A stretch of DNA of 64,000 nt from Glandiceps talaboti (taxonomy: Eukaryota; Hemichordata; Enteropneusta; Spengelidae): positions 445,001 through 509,000 of the forward strand of contig NC_135565.1 of NCBI RefSeq assembly GCF_964340395.1. Reading direction: 5' to 3'. Position numbers and translations under genes: made by a program. Below, in pieces: positions 36,769 through 48,016 of this stretch. The first letter of the stretch is position 1. Every line of letters starts with the position of its first letter. The notes under the pieces are model-generated. The model was not told the origin of the DNA. It was given only the letters and a program-made list of their open reading frames with translations, and made no database searches.

Positions 36769-38441
36769 ACAGACTTATCTACTCAGTATATATACATGTA
36801 ACAGACGTATCTACTCAGTATACATGTAACAGACTTTATCTACTCAGTATACATGTAACAGACGTATCTATTCAGTATATATGTAACAGACTTTATGTAC
36901 TTAGTATACATGTAACAGACTTTATCTACTTAGTATATATGTAACAGACTTTATCTACTCAGTATACATGTAACAGACTTTATGTACTTAGTATACATGT
37001 AAGAGACTTTATCTACTCAGTATACATGTAACAGACTTTATCTACTCAGTATACATGTAACAGACTTTATGTACTTAGTATATATGTAACAGACTTTATG
37101 TACTCAGTATATATGTAACAGACTTATCTACTTAGTATATATGTAACAGACTTTATCTACTTAGTATATATGTAACAGACTTATCTACTCGGTATACATG
37201 TAACAGACTTTATCTACTCAGTATACATGTAACAGACTTATCTACTCAGTATACATGTAACAGACTTTATCTACTCAGTATACATGTAACAGACTTATCT
37301 ACTCAGTATACATGTAACAGACGTATCTATTCAGTATATATGTAACAGACTTTATGTACTTAGTATACATGTAACAGACTTTATCTACTTAGTATATATG
37401 TAACAGACTTTATCTACTCAGTATACATGTAACAGACTTATCTACTCAGTATACATGTAACAGACTTTATCTACTCAGTATATATGTAACAGACTTTATC
37501 TACTCAGTATACATGTAACAGACTTTATGTACTTAGTATACATGTAAGAGACTTTATCTACTCAGTATACATGTAACAGACTTTATCTACTCAGTATACA
37601 TGTAACAGACTTTATGTACTTAGTATATATGTAACAGACTTTATGTACTCAGTATATATGTAACAGACTTATCTACTTAGTATATATGTAACAGACTTTA
37701 TCTACTTAGTATATATGTAACAGACTTATCTACTCAGTATACATGTAACAGACTTTATCTACTCAGTATACATGTAACAGACTTATCTACTCAGTATACA
37801 TGTAACAGACTTTATCTACTCAGTATACATGTAACAGACTTATCTACTCAGTATACATGTAACAGACTTTATCTACTCAGTATACATGTAACAGACTTAT
37901 CTACTCAGTATACATGTAACAGACTTATCTACTCAGTATACATGTAACAGACTTTATCTACTCAGTATATATGTAACAGACTTTATCTACTTAGTATACA
38001 TGTAACAGACTTATCTACTTAGTATACATGTAACAGACTTTATCTACTCAGTATACATGTAACAGACTTTATGTACTTAGTATACATGTAACAGACTTTA
38101 TGTACTTAGTATACATGTAACAGACTTTATCTACTTAGTATATATGTAACAGACTTTATCTACTTAGTATACATGTAACAGACTTATCTACTTAGTATAC
38201 ATGTAACAGACTTATCTACTCAGTATACATGTAACAGACTTTATCTACTCAGTATATATGTAACAGACTTTATCTACTCAGTATATATGTAACAGACTTA
38301 TCTACTTAGTATACATGTAACAGACTTTATCTACTCAGTATATATGTAACAGACTTATCTACTCAGTATACATGTAACAGACTTTATCTACTCAGTATAT
38401 ATGTAACAGACTTTATCTACTCAGTATATATGTAACAGACA
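36769..38441. repeat. 28/29-bp satellite array, about 58 copies
   Basis: The monomer is GTAACAGACTTTATCTACTC plus AGTATACAT; many copies lack one T (TTATC), giving 28 bp. Variation is at CTCAG/CTTAG, TATACAT/TATATAT and TCTAC/TGTAC. The array ends 30 bp before the SCYL2 exon at 38472, leaving only CATTCATGTAAACTTGTTTT plus ATTCATCAG as the 3' splice region. Confidence 0.97.
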
Positions 38442-38471
38442 CATTCATGTAAACTTGTTTTTATTCATCAG

Positions 38472-38621
38472 ATAAGTGAAGCCTTGGCATTTCTACACAA
38501 TGATGTTCACATGATCCATGGTAACGTTAATCCTGCCACTATTGTTGTCAATCAGAATGGTGCATGGAAATTATCAGGTCTTGATTTCTGTATTACATCT
38601 GCTACTCCCAAAGACCAGCAG
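38472..38621 (+). CDS. SCYL2 exon b (degenerate catalytic loop)
   Basis: A 150-bp, 50-codon exon between ATTCATCAG and the donor CAG|GTTTGT, phase 0 at both ends. It encodes ISEALAFLHNDVHMIHGNVN and, further on, GAWKLSGLDFCITS, which align with SCYL2 immediately after exon a. The kinase HRD motif is replaced by HGN, so the catalytic aspartate is absent, and DFG reads DFC; both changes are characteristic of SCYL2 pseudokinases. It is flanked on both sides by satellite arrays at 30 and 68 bp. Confidence 0.93.
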
Positions 38622-38689
38622 GTTTGTAGTCATTATGTTGTATGTGTCTAGAGTCTATACTTTCCTGAGTTCCATTTCTAGTTAACTAC

Positions 38690-39424
38690 AGTCAGACTCA
38701 GTAAAACTCAGCATTGACGTGGTCAGTCAGACTCAGTAAAACTCAGCATTGACGTGTTCAGTCAGACTCAGTAAAACTCAGCATTGATGTAGTCAGTCAG
38801 ACTCAGTAAAACTCAACATTGACGTGGCCAGTCAGACTCAGTAAAACTCAGCATTGATGTAGTCAATCAGACTCAGTTAAACTCAGCATTGACGTGGTCA
38901 GTCAGACTCAGTAAAACTCAGTATGATGTAGTCAGTCAGACTCAGTTAAACTCTCAACATTGACATGGTCAGTCAGACTCAGTAAAACTCAACATTGACA
39001 TGGTCAGTCAGTAAAACTCAGCATGATGTAGTCAGTCAGACTCAGTTAAACTCAACATTGACGTGGTCAGTCAGACTCAGTAAAACTCAGCATTGATGTA
39101 GTCAGTCAGACTCAGTAAAACTCAACATTGACGTGGTCAGTCAGACTCAGTAAAACTCAGCATTGACGTAGTCAGTCAGACTCAGTAAAACTCAGCATTG
39201 ACATAGTCAGTCAGACTCAGTAAAACTCAACATTGACATGGTCAGTCAGACTCAGTAAAACTCAACATGATGTAGTCAGTCAGACTCAGTAAAACTCAGC
39301 ATTGACGTGGTCAGTCAGACTCAGTAAAACTCAACATTGATGTAGTCAGTCAGACTCAGTAAAACTCAACATTGACGTAGTCAGTCAGACTCAGTAAAAC
39401 TCAGCATTGACGTGGTCAGTCATA
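38690..39424. repeat. 35-bp satellite array, about 21 copies
   Basis: The monomer is GTCAGTCAGACTCAGTAAAA plus CTCAGCATTGACGTG. Variants are GATGTA, AACATT and short deletions (38925, 39010, 39265). The array begins 68 bp after the SCYL2 donor at 38622. Confidence 0.95.
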
Positions 39425-39694
39425 TCAATGACATTAGGTTTTTTTGGAAGTTTAATTGATAAACAACTCTGTTGTTTTTATACTTGAAAAACGAAAACAA
39501 AACTTTGTGAAACAACATGATTGTACCAAGTCCTTGTTTGTAAGTAAATGAATTGTAAAACTTAATTGCAATGTTTGTTATTGTATGTACAATAACAATT
39601 ATTTTAGTACAAACTTTTCAACCTTTTACAAATTATATAGTCACAAACGCAGACTTTGTCTTTGCTGTTTAAAACTCATATTATATATATTTTT
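39425..39694. other. Short AT-rich spacer
   Basis: Unique-looking sequence between the 35-bp array and the next family A head; no feature recognised. Confidence 0.5.
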
Positions 39695-39762
39695 TAGCAC
39701 AACTGAACTGAGGTTCAGTAGTGCTAATGGGATCGCCCGGCGTCTCTGTCTGTCTGTCTCTC

Positions 39763-39826
<64 letters not shown>

Positions 39827-40753
39827 CAACTTAACACAAAAACTGCTGAACCGATTGCCATGATATTTGGTGGGTCTATTACCTTGGGTGTCTAGTTGGG
39901 AAATTGTTCAAATCAAAATGATCTTACCATCGGTTTGTTATTTGGGTCAAAAAATGTAATTTTTGGTCAAAAAACTTAAACTCAAAAACTACTGGGCAGA
40001 TGAATCTGAAATTTGAAAGAAACATTCTTACAGGTGTTTAGATTAAGAAATGTTCATGACATGATAATTCCATCGTTGATATGCAAATTGTTGCTAAAAA
40101 TGTGTCTTTTTGGTAAAAAATCTTTCATTCCAAAACTACTTAGCAGAGTGGGCTAACAGGGATGCATCTTAGGTGTATAGATCAAAAAATATTAAGCACA
40201 TAGTGATCTCATTAGTGATATGCAAATTAGGTGTGAAAATGTGAATTTTGGTCAAAAAACATATCTCAAAAAGTACTTGGTCAGTGAGAATGAAACTTGC
40301 TGAGATGTTGCTAGAAGTGTTATTCTGCAGATTTTCTTCAAAATATTTTAACACAATGGCCCTAGCAACCATGACCATGCCCATAGCAACAGCAAAACAG
40401 TGATGTATTTCACAAAAATAACCACAATAATTAAAAGCCAAATGAATGCACATTCAAAAATTTTATGCAAGTATGCCTAGCAACACGACCACGCCCAGAG
40501 CAACAGCCAAGTGATCACTTATATTGCAAAGATGACAACACGGATTTATAGACAAATGAATAAACATTCAAAAAACATATGCAAATGTGCCTAGCAACTA
40601 AACCACGTCTCCATAGCAACAGCCAAATGATCGCATATATCGCAAAAATAACAAGGGATTCATAGACAAGTGAATGAACATTCAAAAAATGTATGCCAGT
40701 ATGTCTAGCAACATGACCACTCCCATAGCAACAGCCAAATGATCACATATAGT
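39695..40753 (+). mobile_element. Family A repeat
   Basis: Hairpin head TAGCACAACTGAACTGAGGT at 39695, TCTG and long TG tracts (about 39744-39822), the AACAACTTAACACAAAAAC segment, then ~110-bp units with CCTAGCAACACGACCACGCC and AGCAACAGCCAAATGATCAC. The usual tail with ACAGTTGTGC is absent; the copy stops at GATCACATATAG next to a perfect palindrome. No gene. Confidence 0.75.
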
Positions 40754-40777
40754 TTTATTTTGACTAGTCAAAATAAA
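40754..40777. repeat. Perfect 24-bp palindrome
   Basis: TTTATTTTGACT followed by its exact reverse complement AGTCAAAATAAA. It marks the truncated right edge of a family A element. A G run lies at about 40887-40899. Confidence 0.9.
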
Positions 40778-40912
40778 GAGTATCCTGACCATTGAATTAC
40801 AATTTTACCAGCTTTACAATACCCCTTGCCCACCATCACTTTACCTCAAATATTGCTATTGTTTACAGATACCATATTGACAAATTGGGGGGGGGGGGGA
40901 CGACATAATTTT

Positions 40913-41655
40913 TAGCACAATGGAACTGATAAGGTCCAGTAGTGCTATAGACATGACAAAGTGTCTGTCTGTCTGTAAACAACTTAAAGTCAAAAACCAC
41001 TGGACTGACTACCATGATATTTGGTGAGTATATTACCGTGGATGTCTAGTTGGGAAATTGTTCAAATCAAAATGATCTTATCACTGGTGTGTGATTTTGG
41101 TAAAAATATGTGATTTTTGGTAAAAACCTTCAACCCCAAAACTACTCAAAAGATTTACCTGAAATTTGATTGGAACATTCTTACAGGTGATTAGCTTAAG
41201 AATTGTTCATGACATGATGATCTCATCAGTGATATGCAAATAAGTTATAAAAATGTGTCCTTTTGGTCAAAAAATCTTTCATTCCAAAACTATTGAGCAG
41301 ATTAGGCCGAAATTTGGTTGGAACATTCTTCAGAGTGTTTATGTTAAAAATGGTTCATGGCATGATGATCCCATCAGTGATATGACCACGCCCTTGGCAA
41401 CAGCGAAATGAAAATGCATATTACAAAGATAACAACAGGGATGGGTAGATATGTCATTAAAAGATTCAAAAAATGTATGCAAATATGCCTAGCAACAGGA
41501 CCATGCCCATAACAACAGCTAAATGATGGTTTATATTGCAAAGATAAAAAGTGCAAAGGGTAATCAAGTTAATCCTCCAAATATATGCAAATATCTCTAG
41601 CAAATGTCCATAACAACAGCCAAATACAGTTGTGTTACAACACCAGTGGCACTAC
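40913..41655 (+). mobile_element. Family A repeat, short copy
   Basis: The head TAGCACAATGGAACTGATAA starts at 40913. A short TCTG tract and AACAACTTAAAGTCAAAAAC follow, then fewer internal AGCAACAGC units. The tail ACAGTTGTGTTACAACACC sits at 41626-41644. It is shorter than other members because it holds fewer internal units. No gene. Confidence 0.72.
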
Positions 41656-41689
41656 CTTGTCCCTGACAGTCTGGGATTGAGCACTCCTG

Positions 41690-42680
41690 TATGTATGATG
41701 GAAAGGTACCGTATGTTTCCCCAACTCATGTGCCTGGTATGATGAAAAGGTACCGTATGTTTCCCCAACTCAGGTGCCTGGTATGATGGAAAGGTACCGT
41801 ATGTTTCCCAAACTCAGGTGCCTGGTATGATCGAAAGGTACCACATGTTTCCCCAACTCAGGTGCCTGGTATGATGGGAAGGTACCGTATGTTTCCACAA
41901 CTCAGGTGCCTGGTATGATGGAAAGGTGCCGTATGTTTCCCCAACTCGGGTGCCTGGTATGATGGGAGGGTATGTTTCCCCATCTCGGGAACCATTTATG
42001 ATAGGAAGGTAGGTTCCCCCTCTCAGGTGCCAGGTACAGTCGGAAGGTATGTTTCCCCAACTCGGGTGCCACGTACAATGGGAAGGTATGTTTCCCCAAT
42101 TCAGGCACCAGGTAAGATGGAAAGGTATGTTTCCCCATCTCGGGTGCCACGTACAATGGGAAGGTATGTTTCCCCAAATCAGATGCCAGGTACAATGGGA
42201 AGGTATGTTTCCAGAACTCAAGCACCAGGTACAATGGGAAGGTATGTTTCCCCAACTCAGGTGCCAGGTACAATGGGAAGGTATGTTTCCACAACTCAGG
42301 TGCCAGGTACGATGGGAAGGTATGTTTCCCCAACTCAAGTGCCAGGTACTATGGGAAGGTATGTTTCCCCAACTTAGGTGCTAGGTACAATGGGAAGGTA
42401 TGTTTCCCCAACTCAGGTGCTAGGTACAATGGGAAGATATGTTTCCCCAACTCTGGCACCCCAGGTACAATGGGGAGGTATGTTTCCCCAACTCAGGTGC
42501 CAGGTACAATGGGAAGGTATGTTTCCCCAATTCAGGTGCCAGGTACAATGGGGAGGTATGTTTCCCAAAGTCAGGTGCTAAGTACAATGGGAAGGTATGT
42601 TTCCCCAACTCAGGTGCCAGGTACGATGGGAAGATATGTTTCCCCAACTCAGGTGCCAGGTACAATGGTAAGGTAGAAAA
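41690..42680. repeat. 39/44-bp satellite array, about 24 copies
   Basis: Left copies are about 44 bp (CAGGTGCCTGGTATGATGGA, then AAGGTACCGTATGTTTCCCC). Right copies are 39 bp (CAGGTGCCAGGTACAATGGG, then AAGGTATGTTTCCCCAACT). The right part lost a short block next to AAGGTA. Both strands have long open frames since 39 is divisible by three; these are not genes. Confidence 0.95.
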
Positions 42681-43040
42681 ACTAACTCTTCACACTCTAA
42701 CTTGTGCAAAATCAGGTGACTTTATCAGGTGACTATATCAGGTGACTATATCAGGTGACTAAAACTGTGCATGACATCACGAGTAAGAATCAGTAAAGGT
42801 GATTAAAAGATTATGAATTAGGTGAAATATTACTTAACAAAGTTACTTTCTTCATTTAAAAAGAGAAAAAAAAGAAGGAAGTATATTAAGTATTGGTAAT
42901 CAAATAATGTTATCATAATAAAAATTGGTGATTTCAATGATATACAAGTAATGAATGTTAAAATTAGCCAGTGACTCTGATATAACTGTAAATCTTACAA
43001 GCTGAATACTTATAAAAATGTTTTGACCTTTGACCTGTGT
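42681..43040. other. AT-rich spacer with short TCAGGTGACTATA repeat
   Basis: Three to four copies of a ~15-bp unit at 42713-42760. The remainder is unremarkable AT-rich sequence up to the DIRS-like element. Confidence 0.7.
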
Positions 43041-43159
43041 AAGTCTTCATCAGTTACTGCTCAGTAACTACAGTAGCTTTCCCTAATTCATCGCTAGGTG
43101 TCGTCCTTCCATAGTACTATAAAAGCCTGCAAAGGCTATCTTACGTCATTTACCTTTCT
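43041..43159. repeat. DIRS-like left inverted terminal repeat
   Basis: It starts AAGTCTTCATCAGTTACTGC and ends ACGTCATTTACCTTTCT. From the shared AGTAACTACAGTAGCTTTCC inward it is the inverted match of the right repeat. The outer 38 bases recur, complemented, in the internal complementary region. Confidence 0.92.
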
Positions 43160-43214
43160 TCACGCTGTAACGGTAACATCTCAGACAGTGTTACCGGTCG
43201 TTCCTTCATTAACT

Positions 43215-44572
43215 ATGTCAGGGAAAGGCAGGTCGAAAAAGGGCAAGAAGTCCTGTAATTCGTCCGTACCTGTTACTCAGCCGAACGAAAGACGGGACTC
43301 AACGCCAGTGGCTTTTGCTACGAACCCTGACGAAGACAATAATACCATTACCAACAGTATCGTCTCCGAGGTTTCAGAAACCGAAGAAGTTTTACCTGCA
43401 GCTATAGAAGATTTTCCTTCGACTAGTTCTGCTCCAGATTCAATTCTACAAATAGCAACGCAAGTCGCTCAACTTCTAGCCCAGCAGCGGTCGGATAGTG
43501 CACCGGGCAGACCACATACACGTATTGACCAAGGCCAGGTCGACGGTAGTAGCATAACACATGCTTCCACATGCGGGCCGCCATCTTGTACTTGTACGCC
43601 CACTCAGCAGGCAGGGTTACCGAGTTTGAGTATTGGTAGAAAACACAAGCCTTCTAGGGTAAGTGCACCAATTCCTACCAAGCAGAGACATATTGTAGAA
43701 CCCAAGTATGATAATTCTGGGTCCGAAGTGAGTGATTCTGACAAGTCTGGTAATTCTGAAGTTGCGTCTTCCCTGCCTATAACAGTTTCATCCTGGAACG
43801 AGCCTATATTTGACGAATCTACGTCTGCGTTTGCTCTAGTTCCTGACTATCACGCTGCCGTTCCGGGTTGGAACATGGACGCTTCCACGGCCGAATGGTT
43901 TTCTAGAAGAGCAGACCGTCCCTTATCGTATTCTGTAGTTCAACAGTTAGAACAGAAGTATACGGTACCAGACCAATTCGAGCCATATTTCAAGGCACAG
44001 TAATTGCCTTCTTCCGTACGGAATCTAATCAAATCTAGCAAGTCAAGTTATTGTAACCATGACCGTCCGTATTACAAGGTTCATCAGAACTTTAACTTGT
44101 CTATTCGCCCAGTTCTTCAAGCCCTGGAAACCATTATCTCTCTCCAGAATTTGACCCGGTGCAGCATGTACCAACAATTAGAGAGGCACTTGGTGATGTT
44201 ATCCATCTTATGACTACTGCCAGCTACGCGTTAGCAGAGGTACGTCAGGCAAGATTTAAGCCCTTCTTTCGTAGTGAATACAAAGAGTTATTACAAGACG
44301 CCAAGCCGACATCACATGGATTTTTTGGTGGAAACGTGGTAAAGGCCATAAACGACTCCAAGAAGTCAGTCAATGCCTTTCGTGTCGTTTCCAGAAATGA
44401 CAACAGGTCAGTTAAACAAACCGGAAACCAGTCTGGGTATTACAAGGGTGGAAAAAACAGTCAACAAAACACCATCAACTACAACCAAGACAATAAAAAG
44501 AAGTACCAAAAGGGTTCAGGCAGACCACAAGGAAAAGGTAATTACACCTCTTCAAACCAGAATAAACAGTGA
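43215..44572 (+). pseudogene. DIRS-like gag-type ORF1, broken
   Basis: I start at the ATG at 43215 (MSGKGRSKKGKK), because the upstream in-frame ATG at 43098 lies in the terminal repeat. The protein has a low-complexity Ser/Thr-rich N-terminal half and then the recognisable PGWNMDASTAEWFSRRADRP block. It stops at 44001 (TAA), continues in frame with SSVRNLIKSSKSS, and after a frameshift near 44150 continues as ALGDVIHLMTTASYALAEVR and a Lys/Gln/Asn-rich basic tail to 44572. The presumed role is nucleocapsid-like RNA binding. Similarity of the mid-region to DIRS ORF1 is from general knowledge and only moderate. Confidence 0.7.
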
Positions 44573-46400
44573 ACTTGTAAAGTCATCAATACCAGTTACA
44601 GGCAGACTCCAGTATTTCATAAACACTTGGAAAACAATTACACAAAACACTTGGATTTCAAAGGTCATTCAAGGTTACAAACTTCAGTTAACATCAACTC
44701 CAGTTCAGTCAATCCAGTCAATTACCAACCCAGCATCCAGCAAGCAGTACCAAATCATTCAGACAGAAATAGAAAATTTACTTCACAAGCAGGCCATAGT
44801 TCCAGTCAAACATCAACCAGGTCAGTTTGTTTCCAGAATTTTCACGGTTCCAAAACCATCAGGGGATTACAGGGTAATCATAGATCTCAAAGAACTGAAC
44901 AGCTACATCAAAAAGATTTCTTTCAAAATGGAGAGTCATCCTGTCATAGAACAGTTGCTAAGCCAGGATTATTTCATGACGTCAATAGATCTAACAGATG
45001 CATACTTCATGATTCCCATTCATGCAGATCATCAAAAATATCTCTGTTTCCAGTGGATAGACCAGCGCTACCAATACACTTGCCTACCATTCGGGCTCAC
45101 TTCACCACCCAGGCTTTTCACAAAGGTTATGAAAATCCCACTTGCTCATGCTCGTTCACGGGGAATCCTTTGCAGCAGTTTCATAGACGATATAATCAAT
45201 GCAGCAGAAACCAGAGAACTTTGTCACAGAAACAACAACTACCTTCTAGATCTCTTCCAACGACTCGGTTTCATACCCAACTTGAAAAAATCACACTTAA
45301 TCCCATCTAGGCCGTACCTACAACACAGAGCTGATGACAGTCTCATTACCTCAGGACAAGCTACAAACCATTATCGGATTTGCAACCCACCTCTTAAACA
45401 GGCAGTCAGTCACTTTGCGTCAATTAGCAAGAATGTTGGGATTAATAGAAAATATAGGGGTTCCATGGCCATTGCTGCATGCCATTATTGAAGTCTACAA
45501 CGTCAGTTAGTTCACAAGGTTTTTCCAGAAGTCTCTTGGGAAATCCCAGTACTTCTTTCAAAGGAGTCCAAGTCCGATCTTCAGTGGTGGATAAATCAGG
45601 CCTCCACACACAACAGTCGACTGATACATCCCCCACCTCCAGACTTAACTATCCAGGCAGATGCCTCACTCAGTGGTTGGGGAGCAGTATGTGGTCATCA
45701 GGCAACACAGGGACGTTGGACTTTACAGGAAAAGGAATTACATATCAACATTCTGGAAATAAAGGCCGCTCTTCTATCCATACAGACATTTGTCCAAAAA
45801 CAGGTCAGACCTCTCCGTAACAGTACAGCTAGACAACAGGTCAGCAGTGGCTTATCTAAATCACCAGGGGGGAGTCAGATCCAGGGAACTATGTGCAGTA
45901 GCCCTACAAGTTTGGCAATTGTGTGAAACTCAAAATATTACCCTTGCAGTAGAACACTTACCAGGAATAGACAATACATTAGCAGACCATCAGTCCAGGA
46001 TATTTACAGATCAATACGACTTTCAACTCAAACCAGACCTTTTCAGACAGGTTTGCAGCAGGTTTCATCTACCAGAAATAGACTTATTCGCAAGTCGAAA
46101 TACAGCTCAACTTCCCCTGTATGTGTCATGGAAGTTAGACCCCAAAGCTTTTGCAGTTGACGCATTCTCTCTCTCATGGGCAGAGAAAGAGTTGTACATG
46201 TTTCCACCACATCTACTAATACTGAAATGTCTAAGGAAAATACAACAGGACAGAGCAAGAACACTGTTTGTAGCACCAGTATGGAAAACGAAACAGTGGT
46301 ATCCAATGTTACTACAGTTAACCAGCAACTACCCGGTACTTCTGCCAGATTGCACAGACTTACTCAGGGAACCACACACAGGGAATCAACCCAAGTTCAG
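44373..46400 (+). pseudogene. DIRS-like reverse transcriptase / RNase H / methyltransferase-like ORF, broken
   Basis: Domains in order: a DIRS-type leader GRLQYFINTWKTITQNTWIS; reverse transcriptase with VPKPSGDYRVIIDLKELNSY, TSIDLTDAYFMIPIH, LPFGLTSPPRLFTKVMK and the catalytic box SSFIDDII (about 44880-45200). A frameshift lies near 45308, and stops interrupt 45310-45780. RNase H follows in the 45790 frame (VQLDNRSAVAYLNHQGGVRS and VEHLPGIDNTLADHQSR). Then comes a segment IDLFASRNTAQLPLYVSWK and MFPPHLLILKCLRKIQ that corresponds to the putative Dam-like methyltransferase of DIRS elements. It overlaps the recombinase frame from 46176, as is usual in this group. The protein would copy element RNA into DNA; this copy is defective. 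Confidence 0.88.
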
Positions 46401-47444
46401 TTTGACTCCTCTAGCCGTTTGGCAACTCTCCGGTCACACTACAGAGGTCTTGGACTTTCACAGCAGGCTACAGAGATCCTCATCAAGGCAATCTGCATCA
46501 TTACTTCTAGACTCTATGATAGCAAGTGGAAGCGCTTTGCTAGCTGGTGTGTACAACAGAATACCAATCCCATTTCATGTCATGTAATTCAGGTAGTAGA
46601 ATTCCTTACTGGGTTATTCAATAGACATAGGCTTGCATATAGTACCTTAAATGGATACAGATCTGCTATCTCTTCTGTACATTTGCACATTAATAATGAA
46701 CCAGTTGGATCACATCCACTTATTACAAGATTATTTAAAGGTTTCTTTCGTGTTAGGCCACCTTTACCACGTTACCCAACAACCTGGAGTGTAGCGAAAG
46801 TTCTGCACTATTTGAAGTCACTGCATCCAGCAAGGAGTCTAAACCTGAAGCAACTCACTCTTAAGACTGCAACTTTAATTGCACTAACCTCCTCAGATAG
46901 AGGACAGACTTTAAGTTATTTGGACTTAAGATACTGTAATATCTCAGATAGAGAATGTACTTTTGTTATCCCAAGTTTAACCAAAACATCAACTGTTACC
47001 AGGCCTTTGCGGGTGGTGAAGTGTCCAAGTTTTGGTGACAAGGCATTGGATGTCAAATATTACGTTTCTACATATATATGGAGAACTACCAAGTTAAGGG
47101 ATTATGTAGTAACAATGGGGAAAACCCGACCATCAAGATTATTTATTTCATTTGTTTAACCTTTTAATGAGGTTACTTCCCAGACTATTGCAAGATGGAT
47201 ATTAAAGACTACACTTGCTAGGGCAGGCATTGATACAGATAAGTTTAGAGCCCACATCACTAGGGGAGCAGCAACGTCGGCAGCAATACGTCAGGGGGCA
47301 ACTACTGCTCAAATTCTCCAACTTGGTGACTGAACTTCAGAATCTACATTCACAAGGTTCTATCGTCGCCATACAGACAGCTCAGAGACTGGACGTTTGA
47401 TACTTAGGGCTGTTCAGGAGACTGACAATTCAACCCACCAATAG
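46176..47444 (+). pseudogene. DIRS-like tyrosine recombinase, two nonsense codons
   Basis: The recombinase frame overlaps the preceding ORF. Its N-terminal SAM-like region has LYDSKWKRFASWCVQ and STLNGYRSAISSVHLH. The catalytic part has SSDRGQTLSYLDLR (first Arg), FRAHITRGAATSAA (His-x-x-Arg) and FTRFYRRH (Tyr). All expected catalytic residues are visible, but TAA at 47157 and TGA at 47331 interrupt the frame. Reading in the same frame through both reaches the final TAG at 47442, so this is a recently silenced gene without indels in its 3' half. It would integrate the circular cDNA. Confidence 0.9.
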
Positions 47445-47463
47445 GCATCCAGCTATGTAATCA

Positions 47464-47563
47464 GCTACTGTAGTTACTGTGCAGTAACTGATGAAGACTT
47501 GGAAAATTTGCCTACCTAAAGGACGTCAAATTAGAAGTCTTCGAGGGAACGTAGCAGTAACTA
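47464..47563. repeat. DIRS-like internal complementary region
   Basis: The left half (47464-47500) complements the outer left terminal repeat. The right half (47501-47563, starting GGAAAATTTGCCTACCTAAA) complements the outer right repeat. The junction at 47500/47501 gives the element ends: AAGTCTTC at 43041 and AAATTTTCC ending at 48016. In DIRS replication this region is thought to template restoration of the ends and circle closure. Confidence 0.92.
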
Positions 47564-47864
47564 CTACGTTCTTCCCTCCCACCCAGCCCTATGCCATTTT
47601 TCTGGTTAGTTGACTTGTCTACTCTATTTACTGTGTTAGACAGTTATAATCATTATTCTTGTTCATTTTAGGTTCCACTGGTCCCCTGCCTTTGTGCTCT
47701 TGTTTATTGGTCTTAGTACCATTGTTTTGCACTATGTTGCATATAAATTACCGCTCGTAATTGAGCAAAATTCTAGCTAAATTGCTAAATTTGGTCAGCA
47801 CAAGTTGCTTATGACCTAGGGTACCATACCAGCTATCATGATATGGAACCTCTACAAGGTGCTC

Positions 47865-48016
47865 AGAAAGGTAAATGACGTAAGGTAGCCTTTTCAGGCT
47901 TTTATAGTACTATGGAAGGACGACACCTAGCGATGAATTAGGGAAAGCTACTGTAGTTACTGCTACGTTCCCTCGAAGACTTCTAATTTGACGTCCTTTA
48001 GGTAGGCAAATTTTCC
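47865..48016. repeat. DIRS-like right inverted terminal repeat
   Basis: AGAAAGGTAAATGACG through AGGTAGGCAAATTTTCC. The inner part is the complement of the left repeat; the outer ~60 bp (CGTTCCCTCGAAGACTTCTA onward) is unique to this end and mirrored in the internal complementary region. Confidence 0.92.

Larger units (their letters stand above)
11044..38471 (+). other. SCYL2 intron (27.4 kb)
   Basis: It opens with GTAAATATTATC at 11044 and closes with TTTTTATTCATCAG at 38471. It holds the 47-bp, 41-bp and 28/29-bp arrays, two complete family A copies, one family B copy and several LINE and DNA-transposon remnants, listed separately. Its size comes almost entirely from repeats. Both splice sites are canonical, and flanking exon phases agree (0/0). 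Confidence 0.88.
43041..48016 (+). mobile_element. DIRS1-like tyrosine-recombinase retrotransposon, near full length
   Basis: Inverted terminal repeats at 43041-43159 and 47865-48016 share CCCTAATTCATCGCTAGGTG and CCATAGTACTATAAAAGCCT (right copy complemented). An internal complementary region at 47464-47563 is the complement of the outer edge of the left repeat (47464-47500) joined to that of the right repeat (47501-47563). This arrangement is specific to DIRS1-type elements, which replicate through a circle and insert by tyrosine recombinase. Between lie gag-like, reverse transcriptase/RNase H and recombinase frames, all broken. No target duplication is visible, as expected. Confidence 0.94.

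Noticed and set aside
41814-42732. Overlapping long frames on both strands in the 39/44-bp array
   Set aside because: The monomer length is divisible by three and lacks stops, so frames are open by chance on both strands.
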